Made by a program: the position numbers and the translations under genes
In this document: positions 47,414-56,327 of the stretch, in pieces
Numbering within the stretch: the stretch's first letter is position 1
Layout of the letters: every line of letters starts with the position of its first letter
Notes under the pieces: model-generated
The model's database searches: none
What the model saw: the letters and a program-made list of their open reading frames with translations, nothing else
Told to the model about the DNA's origin: nothing
Source of the DNA: Bernardetia sp. MNP-M8
GTDB taxonomy: Bacteria; Bacteroidota; Bacteroidia; Cytophagales; Bernardetiaceae
DNA: 64,000 bases
Assembly (NCBI RefSeq): GCF_037126285.1
Contig: NZ_CP147012.1
Span: 1,426,001-1,490,000 of the forward strand
Direction: 5' to 3'

Positions 47414-47890
47414 TCAATTTTTACCTTTTTTCATTTCACTTTGTCGCATCGGCATGGCATCAATAGTTCCGAAGAGTTTTTCTAAAGTCAAGATTTCGTT
47501 TTCTGTTTTTAACTTTGTTTCTCCATCTTTTCCTACTAAGACAACTGTAAATTTATTTTTATCTTCTCCAAAAGAAAAATCAAATCGTTTTTTTAACTGT
47601 TCAATATCAAAGCTAGAAATGGATTTTTGATGAGGTGTAATTCCTTTTTCTGTATCTTCTTCTTTAAAAACTTGAAAAATAATCAAGTCTCGTTCTTTCA
47701 ACTCTTCTTTATTGTCAGCAAAAAGCTGTAGTTGTTTTTGAAATAATGAATTGTCTTTAGAATCAGAGAAAATAACAAGAATACGATTTTTCCATTTATA
47801 ATTAGCAAGCAAATCAGTTTTGTTATCCATAAATTTACAAGATAGAAGTAGAAAAAGTAAAGTAATAATAAAATAAATAGGTAGTTTCAT
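47414..47890 (-). CDS. DUF4174 lipoprotein
   Basis: 158 residues with a lipoprotein signal (FLLLSCKFMDN). The domain shows YKWKNRILVIFSDS, FQKQLQLFADN and FTVVLVGKDGETKL, which is the DUF4174 pattern, a thioredoxin-like fold without the CxxC pair. Function unknown. It is 105 nt upstream of the polysaccharide operon and may or may not be part of it. Confidence 0.75.
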   Translation of the reverse strand: MKLPIYFIITLLFLLLSCKFMDNKTDLLANYKWKNRILVIFSDSKDNSLFQKQLQLFADNKEELKERDLIIFQVFKEEDTEKGITPHQKSISSFDIEQLKKRFDFSFGEDKNKFTVVLVGKDGETKLKTENEILTLEKLFGTIDAMPMRQSEMKKGKN

Positions 47891-47975
47891 AATTTTATCA
47901 ACTCTATTTTTCTATTCTTGTTTCAAATGTAGAATGACTAACTTTATTTTACGTAATTTTACGCCAAAAAGGACA

Positions 47976-48012
47976 TAAAAAAAGCCCTTACAAATCTGTA
48001 AAGGCTTTTTTC
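47976..48012. terminator. Bidirectional terminator of tRNA-Asn
   Basis: A 15-bp stem with one mismatch around a short loop, with A run on the left and T run on the right. It lies about 85 nt downstream of tRNA-Asn on the minus strand. Confidence 0.8.
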
Positions 48013-48097
48013 TATCTTTCAATTATGAAAATCTCAAAGTATCAGAACTACTAGAAAATAAAAAATAGTAATCTAATAATATCCTGTTAAGATTTTG

Positions 48098-48171
48098 CTC
48101 CTTCTCTTGGGCTCGAACCAAGGACCCTCTGATTAACAGTCAGATGCTCTAACCAGCTGAGCTAAGAAGGA
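48098..48171 (-). tRNA. tRNA-Asn (anticodon GTT)
   Basis: 74 nt. Acceptor TCCTTCT pairs with AGAAGGA; the anticodon loop is CTGTTAA; the D-arm contains AGCTCAGCTGGTTAGAGC and the T-arm GGTTCGAGCC. Discriminator G, no encoded CCA. Two promoters lie upstream. Confidence 0.97.
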
Positions 48172-48207
48172 ATTTAAACTGGCTTCATTATGTTTAAATA
48201 ATGTTTT

Positions 48208-48238
48208 GCAAAGGTATGAAAACTTTATTTAAATAACA
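48208..48238 (-). promoter_or_regulatory. Proximal promoter of tRNA-Asn
   Basis: On the minus strand TTG (48236-48238), a 19-nt spacer and TACCTTTGC (48208-48216). The box is identical to those before rplP and rplO. It lies about 35 nt upstream of the tRNA. Confidence 0.85.
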
Positions 48239-48335
48239 AAACAAATTATGGTTATTTTTAAATGAGCTTTAAACTTTTTTGTTTTTAAAACTTGTCTTCT
48301 TTCTTTTTGATGACTTGTTTTTCTCATTTGCTGAT

Positions 48336-48367
48336 GCAAAGGTAAAACGTTTTTTTAAATTACACAA
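48336..48367 (-). promoter_or_regulatory. Distal promoter upstream of tRNA-Asn
   Basis: On the minus strand TTG (48365-48367), a 20-nt spacer and a second TACCTTTGC (48336-48344). It reads through about 120 nt of AT-rich sequence into the proximal promoter and tRNA-Asn. The region 48172-48532 otherwise shows no gene. Confidence 0.75.
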
Positions 48368-48532
48368 TAGTCAGACTAACTTTTTTTTATTTTTTTCTTG
48401 TTTTTTTCTCAGAGCTAATCTTCTTCAGAGTTATTTTATTGATAAACAATGACTTATTAAAAAAATATTTTTTTCTACCTTTTTCTAAAAACCTCTGTTT
48501 TATGTTGAAAGAGTATCTATTACTTAATTATT

Positions 48533-48880
48533 TCAACCTATTTGTGATAAAATAAGTTCGAATTGTTTTTTCAAAACAGGAATTTCTTTACGAGCCGTTA
48601 CCCACACAAGTTCGAAGTTAATTCCTAAATATTCATGTACTAGCACTTTATGTAACTTTTCAATAGCTTCCCAATGTAACTGTGGATAATCATCTTTCAA
48701 GTCATCAGAAACTTTTTCTACAATCAATCCAATAATTTCCAGTTGCTTTACGGTCGCAATACGCATCATCGAATTGTTTAGAAAATCTTCATGAGAAGCT
48801 CCTTTTACATAACTTTCGATTTCATACATAGACTCCAAAACACTTTGTATACGTGCTAAGTCTGTTTTGCTTTGACTCAT
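48533..48880 (-). CDS. HepT-like (DUF86) protein without adjacent MntA partner
   Basis: 115 residues, all helical. The fold markers of HepT (HEPN) toxins are present: DLARIQSVLESMYEIESYV, QLEIIGLIVEKVSDDL and PQLHWEAIEKLHKVLVHEYLG. The RNase motif Rx4HxY is partly kept: H82 and Y84 remain, but the Arg is replaced by His (H77). HepT toxins are normally followed or preceded by an MntA nucleotidyltransferase that AMPylates the tyrosine. No such gene lies on either side (48881-49192 is empty), so this is an orphan. Confidence 0.83.
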   Translation of the reverse strand: MSQSKTDLARIQSVLESMYEIESYVKGASHEDFLNNSMMRIATVKQLEIIGLIVEKVSDDLKDDYPQLHWEAIEKLHKVLVHEYLGINFELVWVTARKEIPVLKKQFELILSQIG

Positions 48881-49192
48881 AAGGGTTTTGGGATTGGGTT
48901 TAAGTAGTTTTTTGAGAAATGAGTCGCTTTACTTTATATACTATAGAAAAGCTAATTCTATTCATTTTATTGTAAAACCTTCAGTATTGTAAAGGAATTT
49001 TTGACAAATTATTTAAACAAAGAGATTTGATTTACTTTCCAATATTACAAAACTTCTAAGAGAATTACATATTAAAAAATGTTTTTTTATACTCTTGACC
49101 TCAAAAATAGTAATTTCATCTAATAATCTAATCAAAAGTAATTTTAATTTTGTGTAAAGCTCTCACTACTTTCACTTCCAACCTCTTAATTT
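48881..49192. other. Divergent intergenic region between the HepT-like gene and menC
   Basis: 312 bases with no coding capacity on either strand. A plus-strand TAATTTTG box lies at 49145-49152, 40 nt before menC, without a matching TTG. Confidence 0.45.
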
Positions 49193-50242
49193 ATGTATTC
49201 TGCATCTTATAAAAAACATCGTTTAAAATTTCGTTTTGTAGCTGGCACTTCTCGTGGCACAATGACTGAAAGAGATACCTATTTTATCTATTTATCAAAA
49301 AAGGATAATAATAAAATTATTGGAACAGGTGAAATATCGCCTCTTTCTGGATTAAGTATAGATTTTCTACCTAACCTTGAAAATATAATTATTGATGTCT
49401 GTAAACGAATAGAAAAGGCTTCTATAAAATCACTTTCAGATATTTTTGCTTTAATTCCTGATTCTCTTCCTGCTGTTCGTTTTGGTTTCGAAACTGCTTT
49501 TTTAGATTTAGAAAATAATGGAAAACGTATTATTTATAAAAATGATTTTTCACTCAATCAAAAACCTATTCCTATTAATGGATTGGTTTGGATGGGAGAT
49601 TTTGAATTTATGCAAAGTCAATTAGAAGAAAAACTAGAACAAGGATTTTCTTGTATAAAATTAAAGATTGGTGCAATAAATTTTGAAAAAGAATGTAAAT
49701 TATTAGAATCCATTAGAAAACGTTTTGATGAAAATCAAATTACAATTCGTGTAGATGCAAATGGGGCTTTTCCTGCTAATGAAGCTCTAAAAAAATTAGA
49801 AGTTCTATCAAATTATGCCATTCATTCTATCGAACAACCAATTATGGCAAATCAATGGTATGAAATGAGACGACTTTGTGCAGAAACTCCTTTACCCATT
49901 GCTCTTGATGAAGAACTCATTCCTTTGGTAAATTTGGAAGACAAAAAGCAAATGTTAGATTATATCAAACCTCAATTTCTAATTTTCAAACCTACCTTAT
50001 TAGGAGGACTACAAAAAACGGCTGAATGGATAGAACTCTGTAAAGAAAGAAATATAGATTGGTGGATTACCTCAGCTTTAGAATCGAATATTGGATTGAA
50101 TGCCATTTCACAATTTGTAGCCAATTATAATCCTACACTTCCACAAGGATTAGGAACAGGAAAATTATATCATAATAATATAGAGTCTTCTTTGGAAATT
50201 GAAAATGGAGAGATTTTTAGTAGAAGAGGCGATAAAATATAA
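49193..50242 (+). CDS. menC: o-Succinylbenzoate synthase (enolase superfamily)
   Basis: 349 residues of the enolase superfamily. In the barrel domain the catalytic lysine pair lies in CIKLKIG. The metal ligands lie in RVDANGAF, SIEQP and ALDEEL, and the second catalytic lysine in FLIFKPTLLGG. ESNIGLNAISQF followed by HGLGT-like QGLGTGKLY fits OSBS better than dipeptide epimerase. It dehydrates SHCHC to o-succinylbenzoate in menaquinone synthesis. Other men genes are not nearby. The enolase-superfamily call is firm, the exact substrate somewhat less. Confidence 0.85.
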   Translation: MYSASYKKHRLKFRFVAGTSRGTMTERDTYFIYLSKKDNNKIIGTGEISPLSGLSIDFLPNLENIIIDVCKRIEKASIKSLSDIFALIPDSLPAVRFGFETAFLDLENNGKRIIYKNDFSLNQKPIPINGLVWMGDFEFMQSQLEEKLEQGFSCIKLKIGAINFEKECKLLESIRKRFDENQITIRVDANGAFPANEALKKLEVLSNYAIHSIEQPIMANQWYEMRRLCAETPLPIALDEELIPLVNLEDKKQMLDYIKPQFLIFKPTLLGGLQKTAEWIELCKERNIDWWITSALESNIGLNAISQFVANYNPTLPQGLGTGKLYHNNIESSLEIENGEIFSRRGDKI

Positions 50243-50265
50243 AACACAAACAACACTTTTAGAAA

Positions 50266-50892
50266 ATGAATACGCAAAATATTTCAGAAATTCAAACAAA
50301 TACAATAATCAAAGAAGATCATGATGGATGGATCAATTTACCTGCGTGGAATGGATTTCAAGCTAGAAATAGAACTTATAGTTCAATAGATTCTGAAGAA
50401 TCTTCTGATGGAATAATTAAAGCACATATAGTTGGTGTAATAACTAATCAAAAATATCTTTTATCTCAGGCACAGTTCAATGCAATTAAATATTTGAATG
50501 AAAATTCTGAATTAGTTAGAGATTCTTTGTTAAATAGTCTTTTAGATGATTATTCGAACACTAAAGATATCTATGAAGAATTAATGCCCGAAATTAATGT
50601 GATAGAAGATTATAAAAATTATGTTGGTGTTTCATTCTTGCATATAATGGATAGCGAAAAGAATGGCTTTGATTATTATGGGTTTGAGTTAGGGTGTAGC
50701 TGGGATGAAGAACATGGGGCAGGTGCAATGATGTATAAAGATAGAGTCATTAAAACTGGGCTTGCTGAAGAGTCATTTAATCACTGGAATTGCTATGAAG
50801 ATAATGGGACTTTAGAATATCAACAAGAAAAATGGCTAAGAGACAATAAGATAAATACGTATCGAAAAAAATGGTGGGAATTTTGGAAATAA
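50266..50892 (+). CDS. Uncharacterised soluble protein, DUF6985/immunity-like
   Basis: 208 residues, acidic, no signal or membrane segment. The middle resembles small immunity-type proteins (DUF6985-like): YVGVSFLHIMDSE, then FELGCSWDEEHGAGAMMYKD with a glycine- and tryptophan-rich turn. The end (RKKWWEFWK) is aromatic and basic. It lies 23 nt after menC, but a functional link is unlikely. No toxin gene is adjacent. The family assignment is a weak impression, not a firm match. Confidence 0.5.
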   Translation: MNTQNISEIQTNTIIKEDHDGWINLPAWNGFQARNRTYSSIDSEESSDGIIKAHIVGVITNQKYLLSQAQFNAIKYLNENSELVRDSLLNSLLDDYSNTKDIYEELMPEINVIEDYKNYVGVSFLHIMDSEKNGFDYYGFELGCSWDEEHGAGAMMYKDRVIKTGLAEESFNHWNCYEDNGTLEYQQEKWLRDNKINTYRKKWWEFWK

Positions 50893-51221
50893 AACTATTT
50901 TCTATTGATACGAAATTCTTCATACAAAATGTAAAGCCATAGACTTTTCAAAATTTCTCAAAACAAATTTCCTTTACATTGATTTGTAAGTCGAAAATAG
51001 CTTTTTATCGAATTCTAATTTGATTTTTAGTGGTTTTTAGGAACTATTTCAGAAAAAACATGGCATTTCTTAAAATTATCTTTACTTTTATCGAATAAAA
51101 TTAAATTTATACGTGTAAAGTCTTTAGATATTTTTTAATTTTGCCCTCAATTATTTTGCAAACTTATTTAGATTTGCATAAGATTAAAAATATATGAATC
51201 ATTAGGTATCAGCCAAGCACA
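50893..51221. other. Upstream region of the nqr operon
   Basis: No gene. A TAATTTTGC box at 51136-51144 lies about 75 nt before the nqrA ATG and is the likely promoter, although no TTG stands at the expected distance. Two further AT-rich stretches show no symmetry. Confidence 0.5.
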
Positions 51222-52586
51222 ATGAACATAAAAACTCGTAAAGGATTCGACATAAACCTTGCAGGCAAAGCTGCCTTGCAATTAGGAGCTGCCGAGCAAT
51301 CCGAAACATTTGCCATAAAACCTACCGATTTTGTAGGTATGCATCGCCCAAAAGTAGTAGTACGTGAAGGCGACGTAGTAAAAGCTGGAACACCTCTTTT
51401 CTTTGATAAACAATTAGAAAAGGCTCTTTATACCTCACCTGTAAGTGGTGAAGTGGTAGAAGTAAAGCGTGGAGACAAACGTAAACTCTTAGAAATCAAG
51501 ATTTTGGCAGATAAGCAAATCGAATACGAAAACTTTACCAAGTATAGCGTATCTGATATGGCAAATCTGAAAGGAGAAGACGTAAAAGAATCACTTTTAA
51601 AAAGTGGTGCTTGGATAAACATTATTCAACGTCCTTATGGCATTGTTGCTAATCCTGATGAAACTCCTCGTGCTATTTTTATTTCTGCTTTTGACTCAAA
51701 CCCTTTAGCTCCTGATTATGACTTCCTTTATAAAAATGAAGGACAATATTTTCAAGCAGGTATTGATGCACTAAAGAAAATGGTTGATGTACCTATTCAC
51801 CTTACTACAAATGGAAATGCTGAAGTTTCAGCTATCTTCCAAAATGTACGTAATGTGGAACAACATACTATTTCAGGACCTCACCCAGCAGGAAATGTAG
51901 GAGTTCAGATTCATCATATTGACCCTATTAATAGAGGGGAGGTTGTTTGGACTATTGCGCCTTATGGAGTTATCCAAATGGGAAAATTATTTTTAGATGG
52001 GCGTTATGATGCTTCTAAAAAAATTGCTGTTGTAGGCTCAGAAGTAACAACTCCACAATATTATGAAACTTATATTGGTGCTAAGGTAGGTAAATTCTTA
52101 AAGAATAATCTCAAACAAGACCATGTAAGAGTTATTTCTGGAAATATTTTGACAGGAACAGCTATTGAAAAAGACAGTTATATTGGCTTTTATGATAATA
52201 TAGTTACTGTTCTTCCAGAAGGTGACAGACCACGTTTCTTTTTAAGTGATGGTTGGCTTGCTCCTACTTCTCGTTTGAGTTTCCACCGTGCCTTAGGTCT
52301 TTTATCTTTCCTAAATCCTAAAAAAGAACGTGTTATTGATACAAGTTTGAATGGAGAAGAAAGAGCTTTTGTAGAGACAGGTGTAATGGAACAAGTAGTT
52401 CCGATGGATATTCTTCCTCTACAACTTGTAAAATCTATTATGGCAGAAGATTATGATGGAATGGAAAGTTTGGGTATTTATGAAGTGATTGAAGAGGATG
52501 TAGCTCTTTGCGAATTTGTAGATGTTTCTAAACACCGTATTCAAAACATTGTTCGTCAGGGAATTCAACTTTTACGTGAAGGCTAG
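51222..52586 (+). CDS. nqrA: Na+-translocating NADH:quinone reductase subunit A
   Basis: 454 residues, cytoplasmic NqrA. The N-terminal KTRKGFDINLAGKA, FVGMHRPKVVVREGDVVKAG and SGPHPAGNVGVQIHHIDPIN are diagnostic. It sits on the membrane part of the complex and contributes to the quinone pocket. It is the first gene of a plus-strand operon; nqrB follows after 105 nt. Confidence 0.97.
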   Translation: MNIKTRKGFDINLAGKAALQLGAAEQSETFAIKPTDFVGMHRPKVVVREGDVVKAGTPLFFDKQLEKALYTSPVSGEVVEVKRGDKRKLLEIKILADKQIEYENFTKYSVSDMANLKGEDVKESLLKSGAWINIIQRPYGIVANPDETPRAIFISAFDSNPLAPDYDFLYKNEGQYFQAGIDALKKMVDVPIHLTTNGNAEVSAIFQNVRNVEQHTISGPHPAGNVGVQIHHIDPINRGEVVWTIAPYGVIQMGKLFLDGRYDASKKIAVVGSEVTTPQYYETYIGAKVGKFLKNNLKQDHVRVISGNILTGTAIEKDSYIGFYDNIVTVLPEGDRPRFFLSDGWLAPTSRLSFHRALGLLSFLNPKKERVIDTSLNGEERAFVETGVMEQVVPMDILPLQLVKSIMAEDYDGMESLGIYEVIEEDVALCEFVDVSKHRIQNIVRQGIQLLREG

Positions 52587-52691
52587 AAAACTTAGCAATT
52601 TCGTAACTGATATATAAAGTTTGAATTAATTTTCAGACTAATTAAAATAAACAACTAATTTGGTTAATTTATACCTTATAAATTCGTAAGT

Positions 52692-53906
52692 ATGAAGTTC
52701 TTACATGATATTTTAGAAAAACAAAAACCAATGTTTGAAAAAGGAGGAAAACTTGAAAAGTTTTACTACCTTTTTGAAGCTGGTGAGTCGTTTGCCTTTA
52801 CTCCTCCTACCACAACTCCTGCGAAAGGCGCACATATTCGTGATGCCATCGACTTGAAACGTATGATGATGACAGTAGTTATCGCTATGGTTCCTGCTCT
52901 TTTATTTGGTATTTGGAATGTAGGCTATCAACATTTCTTAGCAACAGGAAATCCTGATGCTGCTCTTTTAGATATTATAATGGTAGGTACTATTCAAGTA
53001 TTGCCTATTGTTATTGTAGCCTATACGGCTGGTGGTATTGTCGAAGTTATTTTTGGAATAATTCGAAAACACCCTATCAATGAAGGATTTTTAGTAACAG
53101 GACTACTTATTCCACTCGTTATGCCACCTGATATTCCTCTTTGGCAAGTTGCTTTAGCTACTGTTTTTGCAGTTGTGATTGCAAAAGAAGCCTTTGGAGG
53201 TACAGGAATGAACATTTTGAATGTAGCTCTTACAGCTCGTGCTTTTCTTTATTTTGCTTATCCTACTGATATTTCAGGTACGGTTTGGACATATTTGGGA
53301 GAAGGTGGAGCAAAAAATGCTGTTGATGGTTACACAGGTGCAACAGCATTATCTATTGCAGCAGAAGCTCCAGTTGGAACAAGTGTTGATACAGCTTTGC
53401 AGTCAGCTACAAGTGGCTGGGCAGGTGCAGAAAGTTTATTTAGTTTCAATAATATGCTTATCGGTGTAATTCCTGGGTCTATTGGAGAAACATCTGCTTT
53501 AATGGCTCTTTTGGGAGCAATTATTCTTATCGTTGCTGGTGTAGCAAGCTGGAAAATTATGGTAAGTGGTGTAGTTGGAGCTTTGGTTATGGGACTTATC
53601 TTTAACCTTGCTGGTTCTACTCCTTTTATGCAAATGATGCCTCATTATCACTTAATTATGGGTGGTTTTGCCTTCGGAATTGTCTTTATGGCAACTGACC
53701 CAGTATCAGCTGCACAAACAGAAACAGGAAAATGGGTCTATGGATTTTTTATAGGACTTCTTACTGTTCTTATCCGTGTATTTAACCCTGCTTATCCAGA
53801 AGGAATTATGCTTGCCATTCTTCTTATGAATGTCTTTGCTCCTCTGATAGATTTTTATGTAATTCAAGCTAATAAAAACCGTAGATTAAAAAGAATCCAT
53901 GTCTAA
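52692..53906 (+). CDS. nqrB: Na+-translocating NADH:quinone reductase subunit B
   Basis: 404 residues with about ten membrane segments. The covalent FMN site is in DGYTGATALS, where the Thr of GAT carries the flavin. GFLVTGLLIPLVMPPDIPLWQ and GIVFMATDPVSAAQT are family blocks. It forms the Na+-pumping core with NqrD and NqrE. It overlaps nqrC by 8 nt, so the two are translationally coupled. Confidence 0.97.
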   Translation: MKFLHDILEKQKPMFEKGGKLEKFYYLFEAGESFAFTPPTTTPAKGAHIRDAIDLKRMMMTVVIAMVPALLFGIWNVGYQHFLATGNPDAALLDIIMVGTIQVLPIVIVAYTAGGIVEVIFGIIRKHPINEGFLVTGLLIPLVMPPDIPLWQVALATVFAVVIAKEAFGGTGMNILNVALTARAFLYFAYPTDISGTVWTYLGEGGAKNAVDGYTGATALSIAAEAPVGTSVDTALQSATSGWAGAESLFSFNNMLIGVIPGSIGETSALMALLGAIILIVAGVASWKIMVSGVVGALVMGLIFNLAGSTPFMQMMPHYHLIMGGFAFGIVFMATDPVSAAQTETGKWVYGFFIGLLTVLIRVFNPAYPEGIMLAILLMNVFAPLIDFYVIQANKNRRLKRIHV

Positions 53907-54690
53907 AGAATCAAACGCATACATCATAACCTTTGCAGTAATAATGATCGTCGTTATTGCTGCAACACTCGGCTTCGCTAAAGAATTCTTAAAAGAATCA
54001 CAGACACAAGCCGTAAACTTAGATACTCAGAAACAAATTTTGAGTGCTATCGTTCCACTTTCAGAGGTTGGCGAAACAGGCGAACAAGTAAATGCCTATT
54101 ACGCAAAACACATCGAATCTATTGCAGTAGATGTAAATGGTGATGAGAAGAAAGTAAATGAGGATGGCGAACAAATTATTCCTGAAAAAGTAAGTATCCG
54201 TAAAGAATTTAAGAAGAAGGATAAAGCTGAAAAAATTCTTCCTGTCTTCAAATTTAAAGATAACGCAGGAAAAGTAACTGCTTATATTTTACCTGTTTAT
54301 GGAAATGGTCTTTGGGATAATATTTGGGGCTATATTGCTCTTGAGCCAGATATGAAAACTGTAAAAGGTGCAGTATTTGACCATAAAGGAGAAACTCCAG
54401 GACTAGGCGCACGTATTGCTGATGATGATATTGAAAGTCGTTATGCAGGAAAAACTATTTATAATGACAAAGGTGAACTAGGCATCGAAATGATTAAAGG
54501 TGAAGGAAACGTAGAACCAGGTTCTTTAGAAGGCTACAAAGTAGATGGAATGTCAGGAGCAACTATCACAGGACGTGGTGTTAATGACATGTTGAAAAAC
54601 TATTTCACTTTGTATGAAAATTATATGCAAAAAGTAAAAAAATCTGCTTATAATGCCTCTTCCTTAAAAGAAGTCGCTCTAGTAAAATAG
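53899..54690 (+). CDS. nqrC: Na+-translocating NADH:quinone reductase subunit C
   Basis: 263 residues with one N-terminal membrane segment (about 8-26) and a periplasmic domain. The flavin-attachment motif is DGMSGATITGRGV; GNGLWDNIWGYIALEPD and GETPGLGARI are also characteristic. Maturation needs an ApbE flavin transferase, which is not encoded in the window. Confidence 0.97.
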   Translation: MSKESNAYIITFAVIMIVVIAATLGFAKEFLKESQTQAVNLDTQKQILSAIVPLSEVGETGEQVNAYYAKHIESIAVDVNGDEKKVNEDGEQIIPEKVSIRKEFKKKDKAEKILPVFKFKDNAGKVTAYILPVYGNGLWDNIWGYIALEPDMKTVKGAVFDHKGETPGLGARIADDDIESRYAGKTIYNDKGELGIEMIKGEGNVEPGSLEGYKVDGMSGATITGRGVNDMLKNYFTLYENYMQKVKKSAYNASSLKEVALVK

Positions 54691-54772
54691 ATTAAAAAAC
54701 AGAAAATTTAGATTTAATTAAAATACTATAAATTTATTGAATGTATTTCAATAAATGCAACTATAACATTCT

Positions 54773-55462
54773 ATGGCAACAGAAACAGCTAAATCTATGG
54801 AGGCTACCGTAGTAAAGAAAAAATCGGAAGATTTATTCTCAAAACGCCGTCGTCGTTTGGTAGCAGATCCATTAGACGATTCGAATCCAATTACAGTACA
54901 AGTTTTGGGTATTTGTTCGGCTCTTGCCGTTACTGCCAAAATTGCTCCTACTCTTGTTATGGCAACAGCTGTAATGATTGTAGTAATTGGTTCAAACGTT
55001 ATTGTATCGCTTTTACGCAATGTAATTCCAGGGCGTATCCGTATTATTGCACAGCTTGCTATTGTCGCAATGCTTGTAATTTTGGTAGACCAAGTTTTGA
55101 AAGCCTATTTTTATGACCTTGCCAAAATTGTTGGGGTTTATGTAGGTCTTATCATTACAAACTGTATTATTATGGGACGTTTGGAAGCCTTTGCAATGGG
55201 TAACAAACCATATGATTCAGCTCTTGATGGCTTAGGAAGTGGCTTAGGTTATGCTTGGGTTATTTTAGTAGTTGCCTTTTTTAGAGAGCTTTTTGGTTCT
55301 GGAACATTACTAGATATTCCAATTATAGCTCCTTTGAATGAAGCATTGGGAGTAAGTATTCCTAATAATGGACTTATGACTAATCCAGTTGGTGCATTTA
55401 TCGTTATTGGTATTATCATTTGGGTACAACGTTATTTCAATGGTTATGTAGAAGACCATTAA
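54773..55462 (+). CDS. nqrD: Na+-translocating NADH:quinone reductase subunit D
   Basis: 229 residues with six membrane segments. ALAVTAKIAPTLVMATAV, GLIITNCIIMGRLEAFAMGN and LGYAWVILVVAFFRELFGSG are the NqrD/RnfE signatures, including the conserved cysteine that helps hold the intramembrane Fe centre. It lies 82 nt after nqrC. Confidence 0.97.
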   Translation: MATETAKSMEATVVKKKSEDLFSKRRRRLVADPLDDSNPITVQVLGICSALAVTAKIAPTLVMATAVMIVVIGSNVIVSLLRNVIPGRIRIIAQLAIVAMLVILVDQVLKAYFYDLAKIVGVYVGLIITNCIIMGRLEAFAMGNKPYDSALDGLGSGLGYAWVILVVAFFRELFGSGTLLDIPIIAPLNEALGVSIPNNGLMTNPVGAFIVIGIIIWVQRYFNGYVEDH

Positions 55463-55540
55463 TTTATTGCTTTAAATTTTTTATAAAATAAAATCTTGTC
55501 GTTGTTGTGTTTTAAACCAACAATTCATCAATTACTAAAA

Positions 55541-56155
55541 ATGGATTTAATCAATATATTTATTCGTTCGGTTTTTATCGAAAACATGGTCTTTGCTTAC
55601 TTTTTGGGAATGTGTTCGTATCTAGCCGTTTCTAAGAAAGTATCAACAGCTATGGGACTTGGTCTTGCAGTAGTTTTTGTTTTGGGCGTAACGTGTCCTG
55701 CTAACTATTTGATTCAAGAATATTTACTTAAAGAAGGTGCTTTAGCTCCAGTTTTAGGTGAAGAATTTGCAAAAGTAGATTTGAGTTTCTTACAGTTCAT
55801 TACCTTTATTGCTGTAATTGCTTCTATTGTACAGCTTGTAGAAATGGTTATTGAACGTTTTTCTCCTGCTTTATATGGTGCATTAGGTATTTTCTTGCCA
55901 CTAATCGCTGTAAACTGTGCTATTTTGGGGGGGTCACTCTTTATGGTTCAGAAAGAATATGACCTTGCTCAATCTGTTGTGTATGGTATTGGTTCTGGTG
56001 TAGGTTGGTGGATTGCTATCATTGCACTTGCAGCTATTCGTGAGAAAATGAGATATTCAAATGTTCCTGCGCCTTTGCGTGGTCTTGGTATCACATTTAT
56101 CATTACAGGACTTATGGGACTTGCTTTCATGTCTTTTATGGGAATTACGCTGTAA
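55541..56155 (+). CDS. nqrE: Na+-translocating NADH:quinone reductase subunit E
   Basis: 204 residues from the ATG at 55541. The frame is open to an ATG at 55496, but the added 15 residues (MSLLCFKPT...) do not belong to the family. Six membrane segments; [20 protein letters not shown] and [15 protein letters not shown] (the second Fe-binding cysteine) are diagnostic. nqrF, the NADH-oxidising subunit, would normally follow but does not; a strong terminator ends the operon 70 nt later. Confidence 0.96.
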   Translation: MDLINIFIRSVFIENMVFAYFLGMCSYLAVSKKVSTAMGLGLAVVFVLGVTCPANYLIQEYLLKEGALAPVLGEEFAKVDLSFLQFITFIAVIASIVQLVEMVIERFSPALYGALGIFLPLIAVNCAILGGSLFMVQKEYDLAQSVVYGIGSGVGWWIAIIALAAIREKMRYSNVPAPLRGLGITFIITGLMGLAFMSFMGITL

Positions 56156-56225
56156 AGAATTTCAGAAAATAAAAAGAAATTAGATTGTGATAAACAATTT
56201 AATATGCTATTTTTATAAAATACTA

Positions 56226-56264
56226 AAAACTACTTTCTTTTATCAAAAGAAAGTAGTTTTTTTG
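56226..56264 (+). terminator. Terminator of the nqr operon
   Basis: A perfect 16-bp stem (56226-56241 with 56245-56260), a 3-nt loop and a run of seven T. It ends the transcript straight after nqrE. Confidence 0.92.
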
Positions 56265-56277
56265 TTTAAGAATTACT

Positions 56278-56313
56278 GTAGCTGACACTAAAGTGTCAGA
56301 GCATATCAGCTAC
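56278..56313. repeat. Overlapping palindromes before the 980-residue protein gene
   Basis: CTGACACT and AGTGTCAG (56282-56299) form a perfect 8-bp hairpin with an AA loop. GTAGCTGA (56278-56285) and TCAGCTAC (56306-56313) form a competing outer 8-bp pair. The two pairings share bases, so only one can form fully at a time. It ends 14 nt before the ATG at 56328 and covers the ribosome-binding region. Confidence 0.65.
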
Positions 56314-56327
56314 TAAATGATAGTTTT

